Part shown: positions 1 through 8,978 of the stretch, in pieces
Layout: the number at the start of each line of letters is the position of its first letter
Numbering within the stretch: position 1 is the first letter of the stretch
Source: Urbifossiella limnaea
GTDB lineage: Bacteria > Planctomycetota > Planctomycetia > Gemmatales > Gemmataceae
DNA length: 64,000 nucleotides
NCBI RefSeq assembly: GCF_007747215.1
Contig: NZ_CP036273.1
Span: forward strand, 682,001 to 746,000
Direction of reading: 5' to 3'
Translations under genes and position numbers: made by a program
The notes under the pieces: generated by a model
The model's input: only the letters and a program-made list of their open reading frames with translations
Databases searched by the model: none
What the model was told of the DNA's origin: nothing

Positions 1-1176
1 GCGGGAGTGATGTTCGACCAGGTGCTCGGCGGGCCGGTCGGTGCCGCCGGGCCGCGAGTGATGAAGCTGATAGCCGACACGATTCCGGCGGTGCTCGCCG
101 AGGCCGCACGGCCCGGGAGCGGGGCCGTGCCCGCCGCCGTCTCCGACCTGTCCCGGGGGATCACGACGATGACGACGAACGTTCGCGCCCTGGCCGCGCT
201 GGGGCTCGCGGTGGGCCTTCTCGGCACGGCCGGGGCCGGCATGTACCTGACCGCGGCGCCCGAGCCGTCGCCCGTCGCGGCCGCGGCGCAGGAGCCGAAG
301 CAGGACGCGCCGCCGGCGAAGAAGAAGGCCGACCCGGTGCCTCAGAAGTGGCCGACCCCGGCGGGGGCGCTGGCGGTGGCCGCGCTGCTGGACGAGAAGT
401 TCGGCAAGGAGGTGCCGAACGGCACCCCGCTCCGCGAATTGCTGGACGACATCGAGGAACGCACGGAACTGATCGTGCGCGTGGACGTGGCCGCGTTCCG
501 CCGGCTGGAGGCGTTCAGCGGCGCAGAGGGCGAGTTCAACGCGGAGACGTTCCTGCAAACGCTCTACGACAGCAAGCCGATCCTGCCACGGCGGGCGGAG
601 CGGCTGCCAATCCGCGACGTGCTCGGCGACGCGCTGGCACAGGCGAAGGGGGCGATCCCCTGCACGTACCAGGTGCGCGGCAACCAGCTGGTGATCGTGC
701 CGGCGTACCGGCCGCCGCAGCGGCCGGGGTCGAACCCGCTGGCCCCGTCGGAGGACGAGGGCGACGCGCCGACGTTGTCGCCGAACGTGATCCACGAGCA
801 GATTTACGGCGGCGTGGTGTCGGTGGTGGCGGACAACAAGCCGCTGGAAGACATCCTGGCCGACCTGCGGAAGCAGACCGGGGCGAACATCGTACTCGAC
901 CCGCGGGCGAGCCTGAAGGAGGCCGGCGGGCGGAACGGGTTCAGCCTGACGATGAGCGACGTGCGGCTGTACGACGCGCTTCGGGTGATCGCCGATATGG
1001 CGGACCTGAAGATGGTGTACGCCGGCAACATCTACTACGTGACGACGGCAGAGAACGCCCGGACGTTCCAGCCGGCCCGGCCGACGCCGCAGGCACAGCC
1101 ACAGCCGTCCGTGTACCCGCCGGGCGTCGGCGTGCCGCTGGGCCTCGGCGGCACCGCGCCGGGGGGTGTCCGGTAG
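1..1176 (+). CDS. C-terminal part of a probable ECF-type sigma factor with membrane span and STN-like domains (5' partial)
   Basis: The frame is open to the left edge, so the true start lies outside the window. The first ~60 visible residues (VPAAVSDLSRGI, then the hydrophobic run ALAALGLAVGLLGTAGAG) resemble the linker and single membrane span found behind region 4 of long planctomycete ECF sigma factors. A Pro/Lys-rich linker follows, then two segments with the secretin/TonB short N-terminal (STN) look; the clearer one, about residues 275-350, contains NKPLEDILADLRKQTG and a final YYVTT strand. The tail is Pro/Gln/Gly rich. No sigma-2 or sigma-4 domain is visible here, so the sigma part is inferred from family architecture; a FecR-like or pilus-secretin-related membrane protein is the alternative. 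An inverted-repeat fragment and an IS follow directly. Confidence 0.55.
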   Translation, partial: AGVMFDQVLGGPVGAAGPRVMKLIADTIPAVLAEAARPGSGAVPAAVSDLSRGITTMTTNVRALAALGLAVGLLGTAGAGMYLTAAPEPSPVAAAAQEPKQDAPPAKKKADPVPQKWPTPAGALAVAALLDEKFGKEVPNGTPLRELLDDIEERTELIVRVDVAAFRRLEAFSGAEGEFNAETFLQTLYDSKPILPRRAERLPIRDVLGDALAQAKGAIPCTYQVRGNQLVIVPAYRPPQRPGSNPLAPSEDEGDAPTLSPNVIHEQIYGGVVSVVADNKPLEDILADLRKQTGANIVLDPRASLKEAGGRNGFSLTMSDVRLYDALRVIADMADLKMVYAGNIYYVTTAENARTFQPARPTPQAQPQPSVYPPGVGVPLGLGGTAPGGVR

Positions 1177-1204
1177 TGCAGTCGGTCGTGGCTCAAGTCT
1201 TGTT

Positions 1205-1237
1205 GCCGCTTGCGGCTTAGCGCCGGGCAGCGCTAAG
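1205..1237. repeat. Truncated copy of the GCCGC(T)-type intergenic inverted repeat
   Basis: The sequence GCCGCTTGCGGC then CTTAGCG-loop-CGCTAAG is the left part of a palindromic element seen complete at 46823, 50837, 55793 and 59051. The expected outer right arm (GCCGCAAGCGGC) is missing; the IS left end begins inside the inner stem. This shows that the IS landed in, or removed half of, an older repeat. Confidence 0.6.
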
Positions 1238-1319
1238 GATCTGGCCCACTTCAAGTTCCCGGTTTCGTTGATGGCGGGTAGAATCTCGGGCCTGGCGAAC
1301 GCGATTTCGGGAGGCGGGC

Positions 1320-2524
1320 ATGGACGCCTATCCGGCGGAAGTCGAGGCGATGATGAAGCGGCTGGCGGGCTGGTTGTCCGAGAAGGACCGCCGCCGGTAC
1401 GCCGCCGTCGAAGCGGCGAAACTCGGGCACGGCGGCGTCGAATACATCGCCCGCCTGCTGGCCTGCGATCCGAAGACCATCCGACAAGGCCTGCAGGATC
1501 TGGAACAACCCGACGACCCGGCCGACGGCCGGGTCCGAAAAAAGGGGGCGGACGTCGCCCGCTGATGGCGGCCCGACCGTCCCTCGGCGACAACCTCCGG
1601 CACCTGCTCCCGGAGTTCACCGCCGGGGACCCGATGCGGGACGGCGTACTCTGGACCAACCTGTCGCTGCGGGAACTGTCGCGGCGGTTGGCGGCGATGG
1701 GCACCCCGGCCGGTCGCCGGACGATCCGGCGGGCGTTGCGGGCCCTCCAGATCGGCCGCCGGACGGCCCGCAAGAAGAAGTCGATGGGCCACCACCCCGA
1801 CCGGAACGCCCAGTTCGAGAACATCGCGGACCTCCGGCGGGGGTACGAGGCGGCCGGCGACCCGGTGATCAGCGTGGGCACGAAGAAGAAGGAACTGCTG
1901 GGGAACTTCCACCGCGGCGGGGAGACGTATACGTCCCAGACGGTGGAGACCTTCGACCACGACTTCCCCCGGGCCGGGTCCGGCAAGCTGATCCCCCACG
2001 GCATCTTCGACGTGGCCCGCAACCACGCGTCCATCCACCTCAACACGTCGCACGACACCGGCGAACTGTGCTGCGACAGCATCGCGCTGTGGTGGCACGA
2101 GCACGGCCGTGCCGCCTACCCGGACGCGAAGCGGTTATTGATCCTGTGCGACGGCGGCGGCAGCAACAGTGCCACCCAGTACCTGTTCCAGGAGGACCTG
2201 CAACGCCTGGCGGACCGACTGGCGATCGAACTCCGGGTGGCCCATTACCCGCCGTACTGCTCGAAGCACAATCCGATCGAGCACAAGGTGTTCCCGCACA
2301 TCACGCGGGCGTGTCGGGGCGTGATCTTCCACACCGTGGAGGTCGCCCGGCAATTCATCGCCCGGGCGAGGACGGACGCCGGCCTGCGGGTGACCGTGAG
2401 CCTACTGGACAAGGTGTACGCCACCGGTCGGAAGTACGTCGAAGGGTTCCGGACGAGCATGAAGATCGCCTTCGACGACTACCTCCCGAAATGGAACTAC
2501 CGAGCCCTACCCCAAACCGCATGA
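1320..2524 (+). CDS. ISAzo13-family transposase, made by -1 frameshift
   Basis: Two overlapping frames encode one protein. The first starts at ATG 1320 and, unshifted, ends at 1565 after 81 codons; it carries an N-terminal helical DNA-binding part (VEYIARLLACDPKTIRQGLQ). The second, in the -1 frame, runs to the stop at 2522-2524 and carries the catalytic domain, with DFPRAGSGKLIPHGIFDV, the DGGGSN motif and a later NPIEH motif typical of ISAzo13 DDE transposases. The frames meet at the heptamer A AAA AAG (1538-1544) in the zero frame, a standard -1 slippery site. The fused product would be about 400 residues, the usual family length. The gene looks intact, so the element may be active. Confidence 0.87.
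1538..1544 (+). other. Programmed -1 frameshift heptamer A_AAA_AAG
   Basis: In the zero frame the codons read CGA AAA AAG GGG; slipping back one base gives AAA AAA GGG GGC GGA, which enters the long catalytic frame. Both the sequence and its phase fit the X XXY YYZ rule. GC-rich sequence follows at once and could stall the ribosome. The frameshift itself is inferred, not shown. Confidence 0.8.
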
Positions 2525-2558
2525 ATTCGGGAAGTAGTTGAGGACCAGATCCTTAGCG

Positions 2559-2983
2559 AAGCCGTCTTCCTGACCGACGCGTGCCTCGGCAAGTCGGTCG
2601 GGGAGGCGCTCCGCGCCGCCGGCTGGGTCGTCGAGTGGCACCTGGATCACTTTCCCGAAGGTACCGAGGACGTGGCCTGGCTCCCGGTCGCAGGGGAACG
2701 TGGCTGGGTGGTGCTGACCAAGGACAAGGCCATCCGCCGCAAGCCGGCCGAGCGAGAGAAGGTGATCGCCTACGGCGTGCGGATGTTCACGCTCCCGAGC
2801 GGGAGCATGAACGGCGAGGAGATGGCGCAGACGTTCCTCGACAGCGGCCGGGACATCGGCCGCACCCTCCACCGCCACCCGTGGCCGTTCGTGGCCCAAG
2901 TTTCGCGGCAGGGCGTAACCGTACTGCTCGAAGAGCCACCGTCGGAGCCGCCCGGCGAGGGAGCCGAATCGGACGACGAATGA
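2559..2983 (+). pseudogene. PIN-like (VapC45-type) toxin-like gene lacking its start at the IS border
   Basis: Translation in the frame ending at 2983 gives SEAVFLTDACLGKSVG, then EWHLDHFPEGTEDVAWLP and WVVLTKDKAIRRKPAERE. This is the conserved layout of PIN-like RNase domains of the VapC45 type: an early Asp, 'LGK', the D-H-FP segment and 'LTKDK'. The frame is open leftwards into the IS right end, but no ATG or GTG lies between the element and the conserved core; the first GTG (2672) would remove about 40 residues including the first acidic residue. The original start was probably an ATG just before SEAV, where the IS now ends. The protein tail is acidic. No antitoxin partner is visible. The family assignment is firm; loss of function is inferred from the missing start. 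Confidence 0.72.
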
Positions 2984-3001
2984 GACACACGTCGCGCCGT
3001 A

Positions 3002-3385
3002 CTACGCCAGCCCCAGCCGCCGGCGGGCGCTCTCCGAGTAGCTGAACACCAACTCCTCCCCCGCGGCGACCGGGCGGCGGGTCCGCAGCACCACCCGGCC
3101 GGGGTGCTCGACGCGCTCCAGGTTGGCGTCCGCGGCGTGGTTGACGAGGCCGCCAAGCCCCATCGGGATGAGCAGCAGGTCGGCGCCGACGCGGAACTTG
3201 TGGTGGTCGGCGAAGTGGGTGCAGCGGTCGGCGGGCGAGTCGCGGCGGACCAGCACGCCGACCACCTCCAGTTCCGCCCCCGCCGGCAGGTCGGCGCGGG
3301 CGAACACGCCGAGGCCGGCGCCGGGGATGAGCGACGGCCGCACCTCGAACCGGTCGTCGGGCGGCGGGTCGATCAGCGGGTTCAC
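3002..3385 (-). CDS. Small SET-domain protein
   Basis: This 127-residue protein is almost only a SET fold. It begins FEVRPSLIPGAGLGVFAR (the usual 'S.I.G.GLFA' opening), has HADLLLIPMG-like strands, the NHAADANLE segment matching the 'NHSC.PN' knot, and ends GEELVFSYSESARRRLG, matching 'GEEL.. DY'. Such stand-alone bacterial SET proteins are probable protein-lysine methyltransferases using S-adenosylmethionine; the target is unknown. The GTG start at 3385 overlaps the TGA of the upstream oxidoreductase (GTGA), so the two are very likely translationally coupled. The usual SET tyrosine is present (FSYSE), but the post-SET cysteines are absent. Confidence 0.78.
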   Translation of the reverse strand: MNPLIDPPPDDRFEVRPSLIPGAGLGVFARADLPAGAELEVVGVLVRRDSPADRCTHFADHHKFRVGADLLLIPMGLGGLVNHAADANLERVEHPGRVVLRTRRPVAAGEELVFSYSESARRRLGLA

Positions 3386-4677
3386 ACCAGCTTCCACTTG
3401 GCCCTCGGCTCGCGGCTCAGCTCGCGGTTCGCGGCGGCGTCGTTCACGAACCGCTCCGCCTTCGCGTCCCACGTCAGCTTGCGGTTCAGGCGGTAGCCGA
3501 TGTTGCCGAGGTGGCAGATGCTCGCGCTGCGGTGACCGACCTCCGCCGGGCAGATCGTCTCCTTCTTCGCCCGGATGCACTCCAGCCAGTTGCCGTGGTG
3601 GCTCGTCGCCGCGTACACCTTGCGGTCGTCCGCGCCGATCGGCCGCTCCAGGACCGTGCCCGGCCGGCTGCTGATGCCGCCGCGACCGACCAGGATCGTG
3701 CCGTCGGAGCCCTCGAACACGCAGTCGGCCTTGATCTCCATCCCGTCGGCGCCGCGGGCGAACTCGTTGTGGATCATCGTCACGCCGTTGGGGTAGACGA
3801 ATCGCAGGCCGCGGACCGCGCGCGGGTTCTCCGGCGGGATCACTTCGAGCGGGCCGGCGCCGTCCATGCGCATGGCCCACTGGGCGATGTCGAAGTGGTG
3901 GGCGCCCATGTCGGCGAGCTGGCCGCCGGCGTACTCCTGGTAGCGCCGCCACGCCGGGAACCCCTGGTGGACGCCGCGCGGGCACAGCACCGAGTTGTAC
4001 GGCCGCTCCGGCGCCGGCCCGAGCCACGCGTCCCAGTCGGTGCCTTCCGGCTTCTGCTCTTCCGGCAGGTTGCACGGCACGGCCGGCTCGCCGACGCCGA
4101 TGCGGACGGTGTGCAGCTTGCCGATGCGGCCGTTCCACACGTACTCGACGGCCTTGCGGAAGTGGCCGCCGAACTCGGTCCGCTGCTGGCTGCCGGTCTG
4201 GAAGATCACCTTCGCCTTGGCGATCTCGTCCACGAGCTGCCGGCCCTCGGCGAGGTTCTGAGTCAGCGGCTTCTCGCAGTAGATGTGCTTGCCGGCCCGT
4301 GCGGCGAGGATGGCGGGCATGGCATGCCAGTGGTCCGGCGTGGCGATGACGACGGCGTCGAGGCCCGGCGTGGCGAGCACCTCGCGGAAGTCGGCGACGG
4401 CGCGGACGCCGCGGTACTGGCCGGACTTGAGGCGGTCGGCGTAGCGGGTCTCGACCATCGTGCGGGCGCTGTCGCGGCGCTCCTTCACCACGTCGCACAC
4501 GGCGACGACCTCGACCTCGCGGCGGCCGAGGAACCCGCCGAGGTGGCCGCGGCCCATCGTGCCGACGCCGATGAACCCGAGGGTGATCTTGTTCGACGGC
4601 GCGTCCTGGCCGCGGAGGGCCGCGGTGGTGACGAGCGGCGCGGCCGCGAGGAACGAGCGGCGGGAGAGGCGGGGCAT
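3382..4677 (-). CDS. Tat-exported Gfo/Idh/MocA family oxidoreductase
   Basis: A 431-residue protein with a twin-arginine signal at its N-terminus (LSRRSFLAAAPLV), followed by the NAD(P)-binding Rossmann motif GFIGVGTMGRGHLGGF and the family signature YCEKPLTQN near residue 125. The C-terminal two-thirds is the alpha/beta dimerisation and substrate domain, including the GAHHFDIAQWAM helix with the usual catalytic His. Planctomycetes have many exported members that act on sugars or polyols; the substrate here cannot be deduced. It is the first gene of a pair with the SET protein. The gap upstream to the esterase is filled by a long inverted repeat, so the two are probably separate units. Confidence 0.9.
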   Translation of the reverse strand: MPRLSRRSFLAAAPLVTTAALRGQDAPSNKITLGFIGVGTMGRGHLGGFLGRREVEVVAVCDVVKERRDSARTMVETRYADRLKSGQYRGVRAVADFREVLATPGLDAVVIATPDHWHAMPAILAARAGKHIYCEKPLTQNLAEGRQLVDEIAKAKVIFQTGSQQRTEFGGHFRKAVEYVWNGRIGKLHTVRIGVGEPAVPCNLPEEQKPEGTDWDAWLGPAPERPYNSVLCPRGVHQGFPAWRRYQEYAGGQLADMGAHHFDIAQWAMRMDGAGPLEVIPPENPRAVRGLRFVYPNGVTMIHNEFARGADGMEIKADCVFEGSDGTILVGRGGISSRPGTVLERPIGADDRKVYAATSHHGNWLECIRAKKETICPAEVGHRSASICHLGNIGYRLNRKLTWDAKAERFVNDAAANRELSREPRAKWKLV

Positions 4678-4699
4678 GGGAACCTCGGGGAGGGTAGGG

Positions 4700-4801
4700 C
4701 CGGCGAGCCGCCCGCCGTCAGGCGGCGGGTGGCGCCACGAAGAACTTTCGCGTGCGTGATCGGGGGCGCCACCCGCCGCCTGACGGCGGGCGGCTCGCCG
4801 G
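4700..4801. repeat. Long perfect inverted repeat (37-bp arms), family B
   Basis: Arms at 4700-4736 and 4765-4801 are perfect reverse complements of 37 bases, separated by a 28-bp loop. The arms begin CCGGCGAGCCGCCCGCCGTC. Related shorter copies with the core CGGCTGACGCCG or GCGAGCGGC occur near 37070, inside the gene at 52957-52981, and (with a different core) at 63648-63728. It lies between two genes on the same strand and could end transcription, but the arms are far longer than a terminator needs; a mobile palindromic element fits better. Confidence 0.85.
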
Positions 4802-4804
4802 GTG

Positions 4805-5728
4805 CTACTGCTTCGCCAGGTGCGTGTCGAACCAGTCCACGCACTTCTCGATGTCCTTGCCGATGTCGCCCCAGCCGTGCGCGGCGCCGGGCTTCACCAC
4901 CAGCTCGGCCGTCGCCCCGGCCTGCTTGTACGCCGCCACCATCACCTCGGCCTGCTGGATTGGCACCAGCGTGTCCTTGTCGCCGTGGATGATGAGCGCC
5001 GGGGCGCTGTCCTTCGTCGCGTGGTACGCCGGCGAGATCTGCTTGCCGATCCGGCGGCGCTTCTCCTCGTCGGTGATCACGACGTACGCCTTGGTCGCGT
5101 CGTCGAACTCGACGAAGTTGAACGGCGCCCGGAAGCCCTTCAGCGTGCCGTCGCCGAGCGCCACGTTCCCGGTCTTGCCGTAGTTCAGGAAGTCGGTCGG
5201 CGGGAAGAAGCACGCCACCGCCGCCACCTTCGACGACTCCAGATCGACCTTGTCCTTGGTGAGCGGGTTGCCCGGCCGCGGCGCCACGCCCTGCATCAGC
5301 GACAGGTGCCCGCCGGCCGACGCCCCGCTGATGCCGAGGCGGTCCTTGTCGATGCCGTACTTGCCGGCGTTGGCGCGGACGAACCGCACCGCCCGGTGCA
5401 TGTCGTCGAGCACCTCGGGGATGCTGAACCGCGGCTGGCTGCCGTGGACGACCTGGAACACGGTGTAGCCGCGGTCGAGGTACGGCTTGGCGAACCCGAC
5501 GTTGACGCTGTCGTGGTTCGAGTACCACCCGCCGCTGACGCACCAGATGACGCCGGCGCCGTTGGCCTTGGCCTTCGGGGTGAACACGTCCATCGTCAGC
5601 GCCGTGCCGAACTTCCGGCCGTAAATCACGTCTTCGGTGCGGGTGAAGCCGGGGTCGGGCTGGGCGGCGGCGGGGGCGAGCGCGGCGAACAGCGGCACGG
5701 CCAGGAGCAGGGCTCGGAGGGGAGTCAT
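4805..5728 (-). CDS. Exported alpha/beta hydrolase (esterase/peptidase-like)
   Basis: A 307-residue protein with a cleavable signal peptide (hydrophobic residues 4-20, AAA-Q end). The hydrolase fold shows a WCVSGGWYS oxyanion-loop segment, the nucleophile elbow GISGASAGGH, the acidic residue in IIHGDKDTLVP and the catalytic His in PGAAHGWGD. This is the BD-FAE/prolyl-oligopeptidase-like group common in planctomycetes, often acting on acylated carbohydrates in the periplasm. The insertion YGKTGNVALGDGTLKGF before the Asp-bearing strand is typical of this subgroup. Substrate unknown. The gene stands alone between a long inverted repeat and the downstream end of the DUF4139-like gene. Confidence 0.85.
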   Translation of the reverse strand: MTPLRALLLAVPLFAALAPAAAQPDPGFTRTEDVIYGRKFGTALTMDVFTPKAKANGAGVIWCVSGGWYSNHDSVNVGFAKPYLDRGYTVFQVVHGSQPRFSIPEVLDDMHRAVRFVRANAGKYGIDKDRLGISGASAGGHLSLMQGVAPRPGNPLTKDKVDLESSKVAAVACFFPPTDFLNYGKTGNVALGDGTLKGFRAPFNFVEFDDATKAYVVITDEEKRRRIGKQISPAYHATKDSAPALIIHGDKDTLVPIQQAEVMVAAYKQAGATAELVVKPGAAHGWGDIGKDIEKCVDWFDTHLAKQ

Positions 5729-5813
5729 CGCGGCACCCGGGGTGGGGGGAAAGAGTGATCGTCGCCGGTCGGCGGCCCGCGGTCAAGGGTCGGCCGCGGG
5801 AACCCCCACACCC

Positions 5814-8039
5814 TCAGTCCGTCAGGTTCGCCAGGAAGTCCTCGAACGTCTTGCGCGACGTGAACTCCGCGGCCATCAGCGTCTTCTCGCGGGCCGTCAG
5901 GCCGTCGATCTCGCGCTCCTGCGTCGCCAGCCGCGTCAGGTACGTCTGGTACACCTCCGCCTCCCGCGGCGTCGCCGCCAGGTTCTTGCGGATGCGGTCC
6001 TGGTCGGTCCCCACCCGCGCCAGGTCGGCCTTCACCTGCGTCAGGTCGCGCAGCTGCCCGTCCCACGCGGCCTTCAGCTTCATCGCCTCGGCCAGCTTCT
6101 GCTTCAGCGCCGGCGTCGCCTCGTTCAGGCTCAGGAAGAAGCGGATCTGCCCGTCCGGGTTGTTCGACAGCGCCACCTGCGTGGACACGTCGCGCTCCTC
6201 CGTCACCGGGAACGTCTTCTCCTCGCCGGCCTTCACCGCCACCTGGAACCGGTACACCTCCTTGGTGTCCTCGACCGGCGCAGCGGTCTCGACGAGCTTG
6301 AACTGCTGGTTGGTGCGGTTCGCGTGCTCGATGACGAGCGTGCGGTCGGTCTGGCTGCGGTTGGCGACGCGGTACTTCTTCTCCTCGCGTACCTTCGTCA
6401 CCGTGGTGACGATTCCCTTCACCGCCTTCACGCTCGTGATGCGCGCCGAGCCCGGCCCGGACTGCGGATCGACTTCGGTGCCCAGGTCGATGGCGTAGCT
6501 GACGAGCCGCTCCTCGCCCGGCTGCACGTCCAGGACGCGGGTGTCGCCGGCGTACGTGCTCCCCTCGAACACCGTGATCGGTCCTTGCGACAGGTGCATG
6601 CCCGAGGTGTTCTTGAAGCGGAGCCCGAGCAGCGGGTGCTTCGGCTGCACGGCCGGGTTGTAGATGCTGACGCGGGTGCCCTCGACCTCCTTACCGACGA
6701 TCGGCAGCAGGGCGCTCTTCTGGCGGGCGAGCGACACCGGGTGGTCGATGGCGTACTGGAAGAAGTCGCCGAGCTTGCCGGCCGTGGCGGCGCTGCCGAC
6801 GGCCGCGGTGCCGAGCCGCGTCGCCAGCTCGCGGCCGAGTTGCCGCGACCCGTCGCCGGCGGTCGCCGCCGTGACCGACTTCCGCAACACCTCCGCCGCC
6901 TTCGACTCGCCCGGCCGACCGGGGTCGGCCTTCGCCCGTTTTGCGCTCTCGACGACCACGCCGGCGAAGGACTTCTCCGCCTCCCGCTCGATGTCGGGAG
7001 GCGCGGCTTGGTGCGGATCGAATCCGATGTCCTTGATCGTCAGGTCGGTCACCCGGTCGCGGCGGGCGAAGCCGCCGTCGTAGGTCGGCGGGCGCAGCGA
7101 TGCGAACAGCTCCGGCTCGACCGTCGGCCGCGGCACGTACAGCGGGTTGTACAAGTCCATCTTGAAGCTGATCGGCCGGCCGCTGATAAGCGCCATCCGC
7201 ACGCCGCTCCAGTCCTCGTCCGTCGGGTTCTCCACGACCGCCCACCCTTGCAGGTACGGTTTCCCGCCCTTGCCCTCGGCATCCAGCACGAGCCGGTAGC
7301 TCGTCTTCCAGATCGGCGCCTCGACGACGTACCCCACCTGCACGCGCCGCTTCCCGTCGCCGGCGAAGTGGAGGCTCACCGCCTTCTTCGCGGCGTCGTG
7401 GTTGAGCGCCAGCACCTCCAGGGCGCGGCGGAACTCGGACTCGATGACCGGGTTGAGGAATCGCAGCTGCTGCACCTCGGTCAGCTTGATGGCGCGCAGC
7501 CCTTCGGCGCACCAGAGGTTCAGCACCGACACCGGCACGCCATTCGGCCCGGCCTGTGGTTCGACGCCGACAATCGACCCCGTCACCTTGCCCGGCTGGT
7601 TCTGCGCCGTCGGCGTGGTCGTCACCTCGACCCGCTCGCCGCGGGCCTGCCGGAGGATGCCGGCGAAAGTGGTGTCGCCGTTCAGGTTGATCGAGAAGCT
7701 GGCCAGCGTCCGGGCGATCGGCTCGCGGCTGTCGTAGCTCACCGCGGCGACGCGGCCGCCGCCGAAGTCTTCCAGGACCATCGACTTGATCAAGTCGTTG
7801 ATGTCCGCTTCCTGGAAGGTGAGGTCGACGCGGGCGTCGCCGTCCACCTCGCCGCTGCGGCTCAGGTAGCTGACGACGCTGTTGAACAGCACGACCCGGC
7901 TGATCGGCAGGGTGACGGCGGGCCGGAGGTCTTGCCTGGCGTCCGCGAGGGCGGCGGCGGCGAGCCAGCGGTCGGCGACGGCGGCGGCCCCAACGGCGCC
8001 GGCCAGCGGCAGGCCCCACAACAGCGTCCGACGGAGCAT
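5814..8039 (-). CDS. Membrane-anchored DUF4139-like protein
   Basis: A 741-residue protein with one N-terminal hydrophobic segment (residues 6-25), then a long beta-rich region beginning ISRVVLFNSVVSYLSRSGEV. The middle part, about residues 230-500, resembles DUF4139 proteins (VGYVVEAPIWKTSYRLVL, ENPTDEDWSGVRMALISGRP), where a wall- or membrane-exposed beta domain is assembled from repeated strands. The C-terminal 150 residues are helical and charged, ending with KTFEDFLANLTD, and probably form a coiled coil. The function of this family is not established. The start at ATG 8039 puts the hydrophobic segment at the very N-terminus. It may share a transcript with the exported hypothetical gene upstream, about 100 bp away. 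Confidence 0.72.
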   Translation of the reverse strand: MLRRTLLWGLPLAGAVGAAAVADRWLAAAALADARQDLRPAVTLPISRVVLFNSVVSYLSRSGEVDGDARVDLTFQEADINDLIKSMVLEDFGGGRVAAVSYDSREPIARTLASFSINLNGDTTFAGILRQARGERVEVTTTPTAQNQPGKVTGSIVGVEPQAGPNGVPVSVLNLWCAEGLRAIKLTEVQQLRFLNPVIESEFRRALEVLALNHDAAKKAVSLHFAGDGKRRVQVGYVVEAPIWKTSYRLVLDAEGKGGKPYLQGWAVVENPTDEDWSGVRMALISGRPISFKMDLYNPLYVPRPTVEPELFASLRPPTYDGGFARRDRVTDLTIKDIGFDPHQAAPPDIEREAEKSFAGVVVESAKRAKADPGRPGESKAAEVLRKSVTAATAGDGSRQLGRELATRLGTAAVGSAATAGKLGDFFQYAIDHPVSLARQKSALLPIVGKEVEGTRVSIYNPAVQPKHPLLGLRFKNTSGMHLSQGPITVFEGSTYAGDTRVLDVQPGEERLVSYAIDLGTEVDPQSGPGSARITSVKAVKGIVTTVTKVREEKKYRVANRSQTDRTLVIEHANRTNQQFKLVETAAPVEDTKEVYRFQVAVKAGEEKTFPVTEERDVSTQVALSNNPDGQIRFFLSLNEATPALKQKLAEAMKLKAAWDGQLRDLTQVKADLARVGTDQDRIRKNLAATPREAEVYQTYLTRLATQEREIDGLTAREKTLMAAEFTSRKTFEDFLANLTD

Positions 8040-8140
8040 GGTTGTTCCCCGGGGGGTGGCGGCGCCGGTTGGCGCCGTGCCGCCACTGTACCCCGGTCGG
8101 GCGGCCGCGTCTGCCGGCCGTTACACGACGGTGCGTCGGC

Positions 8141-8815
8141 CTAATCGTCGAGCCACGAGCGGATGGCATCGCGGCGGGTCGGGCGGTCGTCGAACGCGCG
8201 GCGCGTCAGGCCGCAGTCGGCGACGCCGAGCAGGCCCAGCACCGCGTCGTGAGTCCGGCACGGCTCGACCACCCACGGGGCGTACAGGCCGACCGTTACC
8301 CCGCTCGCCGCGTCGCCGGCCGAGAACGCCCCCGACGCGCCGCGCGCCCGCAGCGGGGCCACCGGCATCCACAGCGCGTGGTAGCAGTTCTGCACCAGCG
8401 CCGCCGGGAATGCTGTGTCCGTCGGTTTGTACCGCACCCGGCCGCCGCCGAGCCGCTCGGCCTGCCCGCGCAGCCGACAGAATAGCTCGCCGTCGATGCG
8501 GTACGGCCCCCACACCGACACGCGCATCCCGAGCCGCTGCGCCCACGCCACCGTGTCCGGAATGCCGAGGTTCACGCCGGCCTCCGGAGCCAGCGTCAGC
8601 CCGCGCGGGTTCAACGACGCCGGCAGCCAGCTGATGCCGACCACCTCCGCGTCGCCGGCCGCCGGCACGCGTACGGCGGCGGCGAACGAGTGCGTCAGTT
8701 CCGGCTTGTACGGCACGGCTTCGGCAGAGAACACCGCCACGTAGTAGTCGTCGGCGTGGGCCGACACGGTCGGAACAACCGCGACAACCAGTGCGACCAG
8801 CATCCGGCGCATCAC
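8141..8815 (-). CDS. Exported hypothetical protein
   Basis: A 224-residue protein with a clear signal peptide ([21 protein letters not shown]) and a mature region without a domain I recognise. It has four Cys residues spread over the chain, conserved-looking aromatic motifs ([28 protein letters not shown]) and an acidic end. The motif layout suggests a small secreted alpha/beta protein rather than an enzyme with a known active site. Two ATG codons at the start are both acceptable. The gap to the divergent sdaA gene (8816-8978) must hold both promoters; I see no clear motif there. Confidence 0.6.
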   Translation of the reverse strand: MMRRMLVALVVAVVPTVSAHADDYYVAVFSAEAVPYKPELTHSFAAAVRVPAAGDAEVVGISWLPASLNPRGLTLAPEAGVNLGIPDTVAWAQRLGMRVSVWGPYRIDGELFCRLRGQAERLGGGRVRYKPTDTAFPAALVQNCYHALWMPVAPLRARGASGAFSAGDAASGVTVGLYAPWVVEPCRTHDAVLGLLGVADCGLTRRAFDDRPTRRDAIRSWLDD

Positions 8816-8978
8816 AACCTCCGCGGGTGTTCGGCAGGTATCGCAAGTGGTGTGCCCGACTCTGGAGCGATTCCCGGCCCGCCCGCTTGCGCCGAAGCCG
8901 GGGCAGGGGGGTTCTTCGGGCCGCGGCAGGTCGTATCACCACGAAGACGGCCTCTCCGCGCACACCCCGGGAAGCGGC

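Larger units (their letters stand above)
1231..2558 (+). mobile_element. ISAzo13-type insertion sequence
   Basis: The element is bounded by imperfect terminal inverted repeats: 14 identical outer bases (CGCTAAGGATCTGG at 1231-1244 against the complement of 2545-2558), with weaker similarity further in up to TTCCCG. It holds one transposase made by frameshifting. No clear target duplication is visible: the left flank is half a palindromic repeat and the right flank is the body of a PIN-like gene without a start. This suggests a deletion or recombination next to the element. The exact outer border could shift by a few bases, because the left flank is itself part of a palindrome ending in CGCTAAG. 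Confidence 0.8.

Noticed and set aside
2984-2996. GACACAC half-site after the PIN-like gene
   Set aside because: Only one arm is present and it lies between convergent gene ends.
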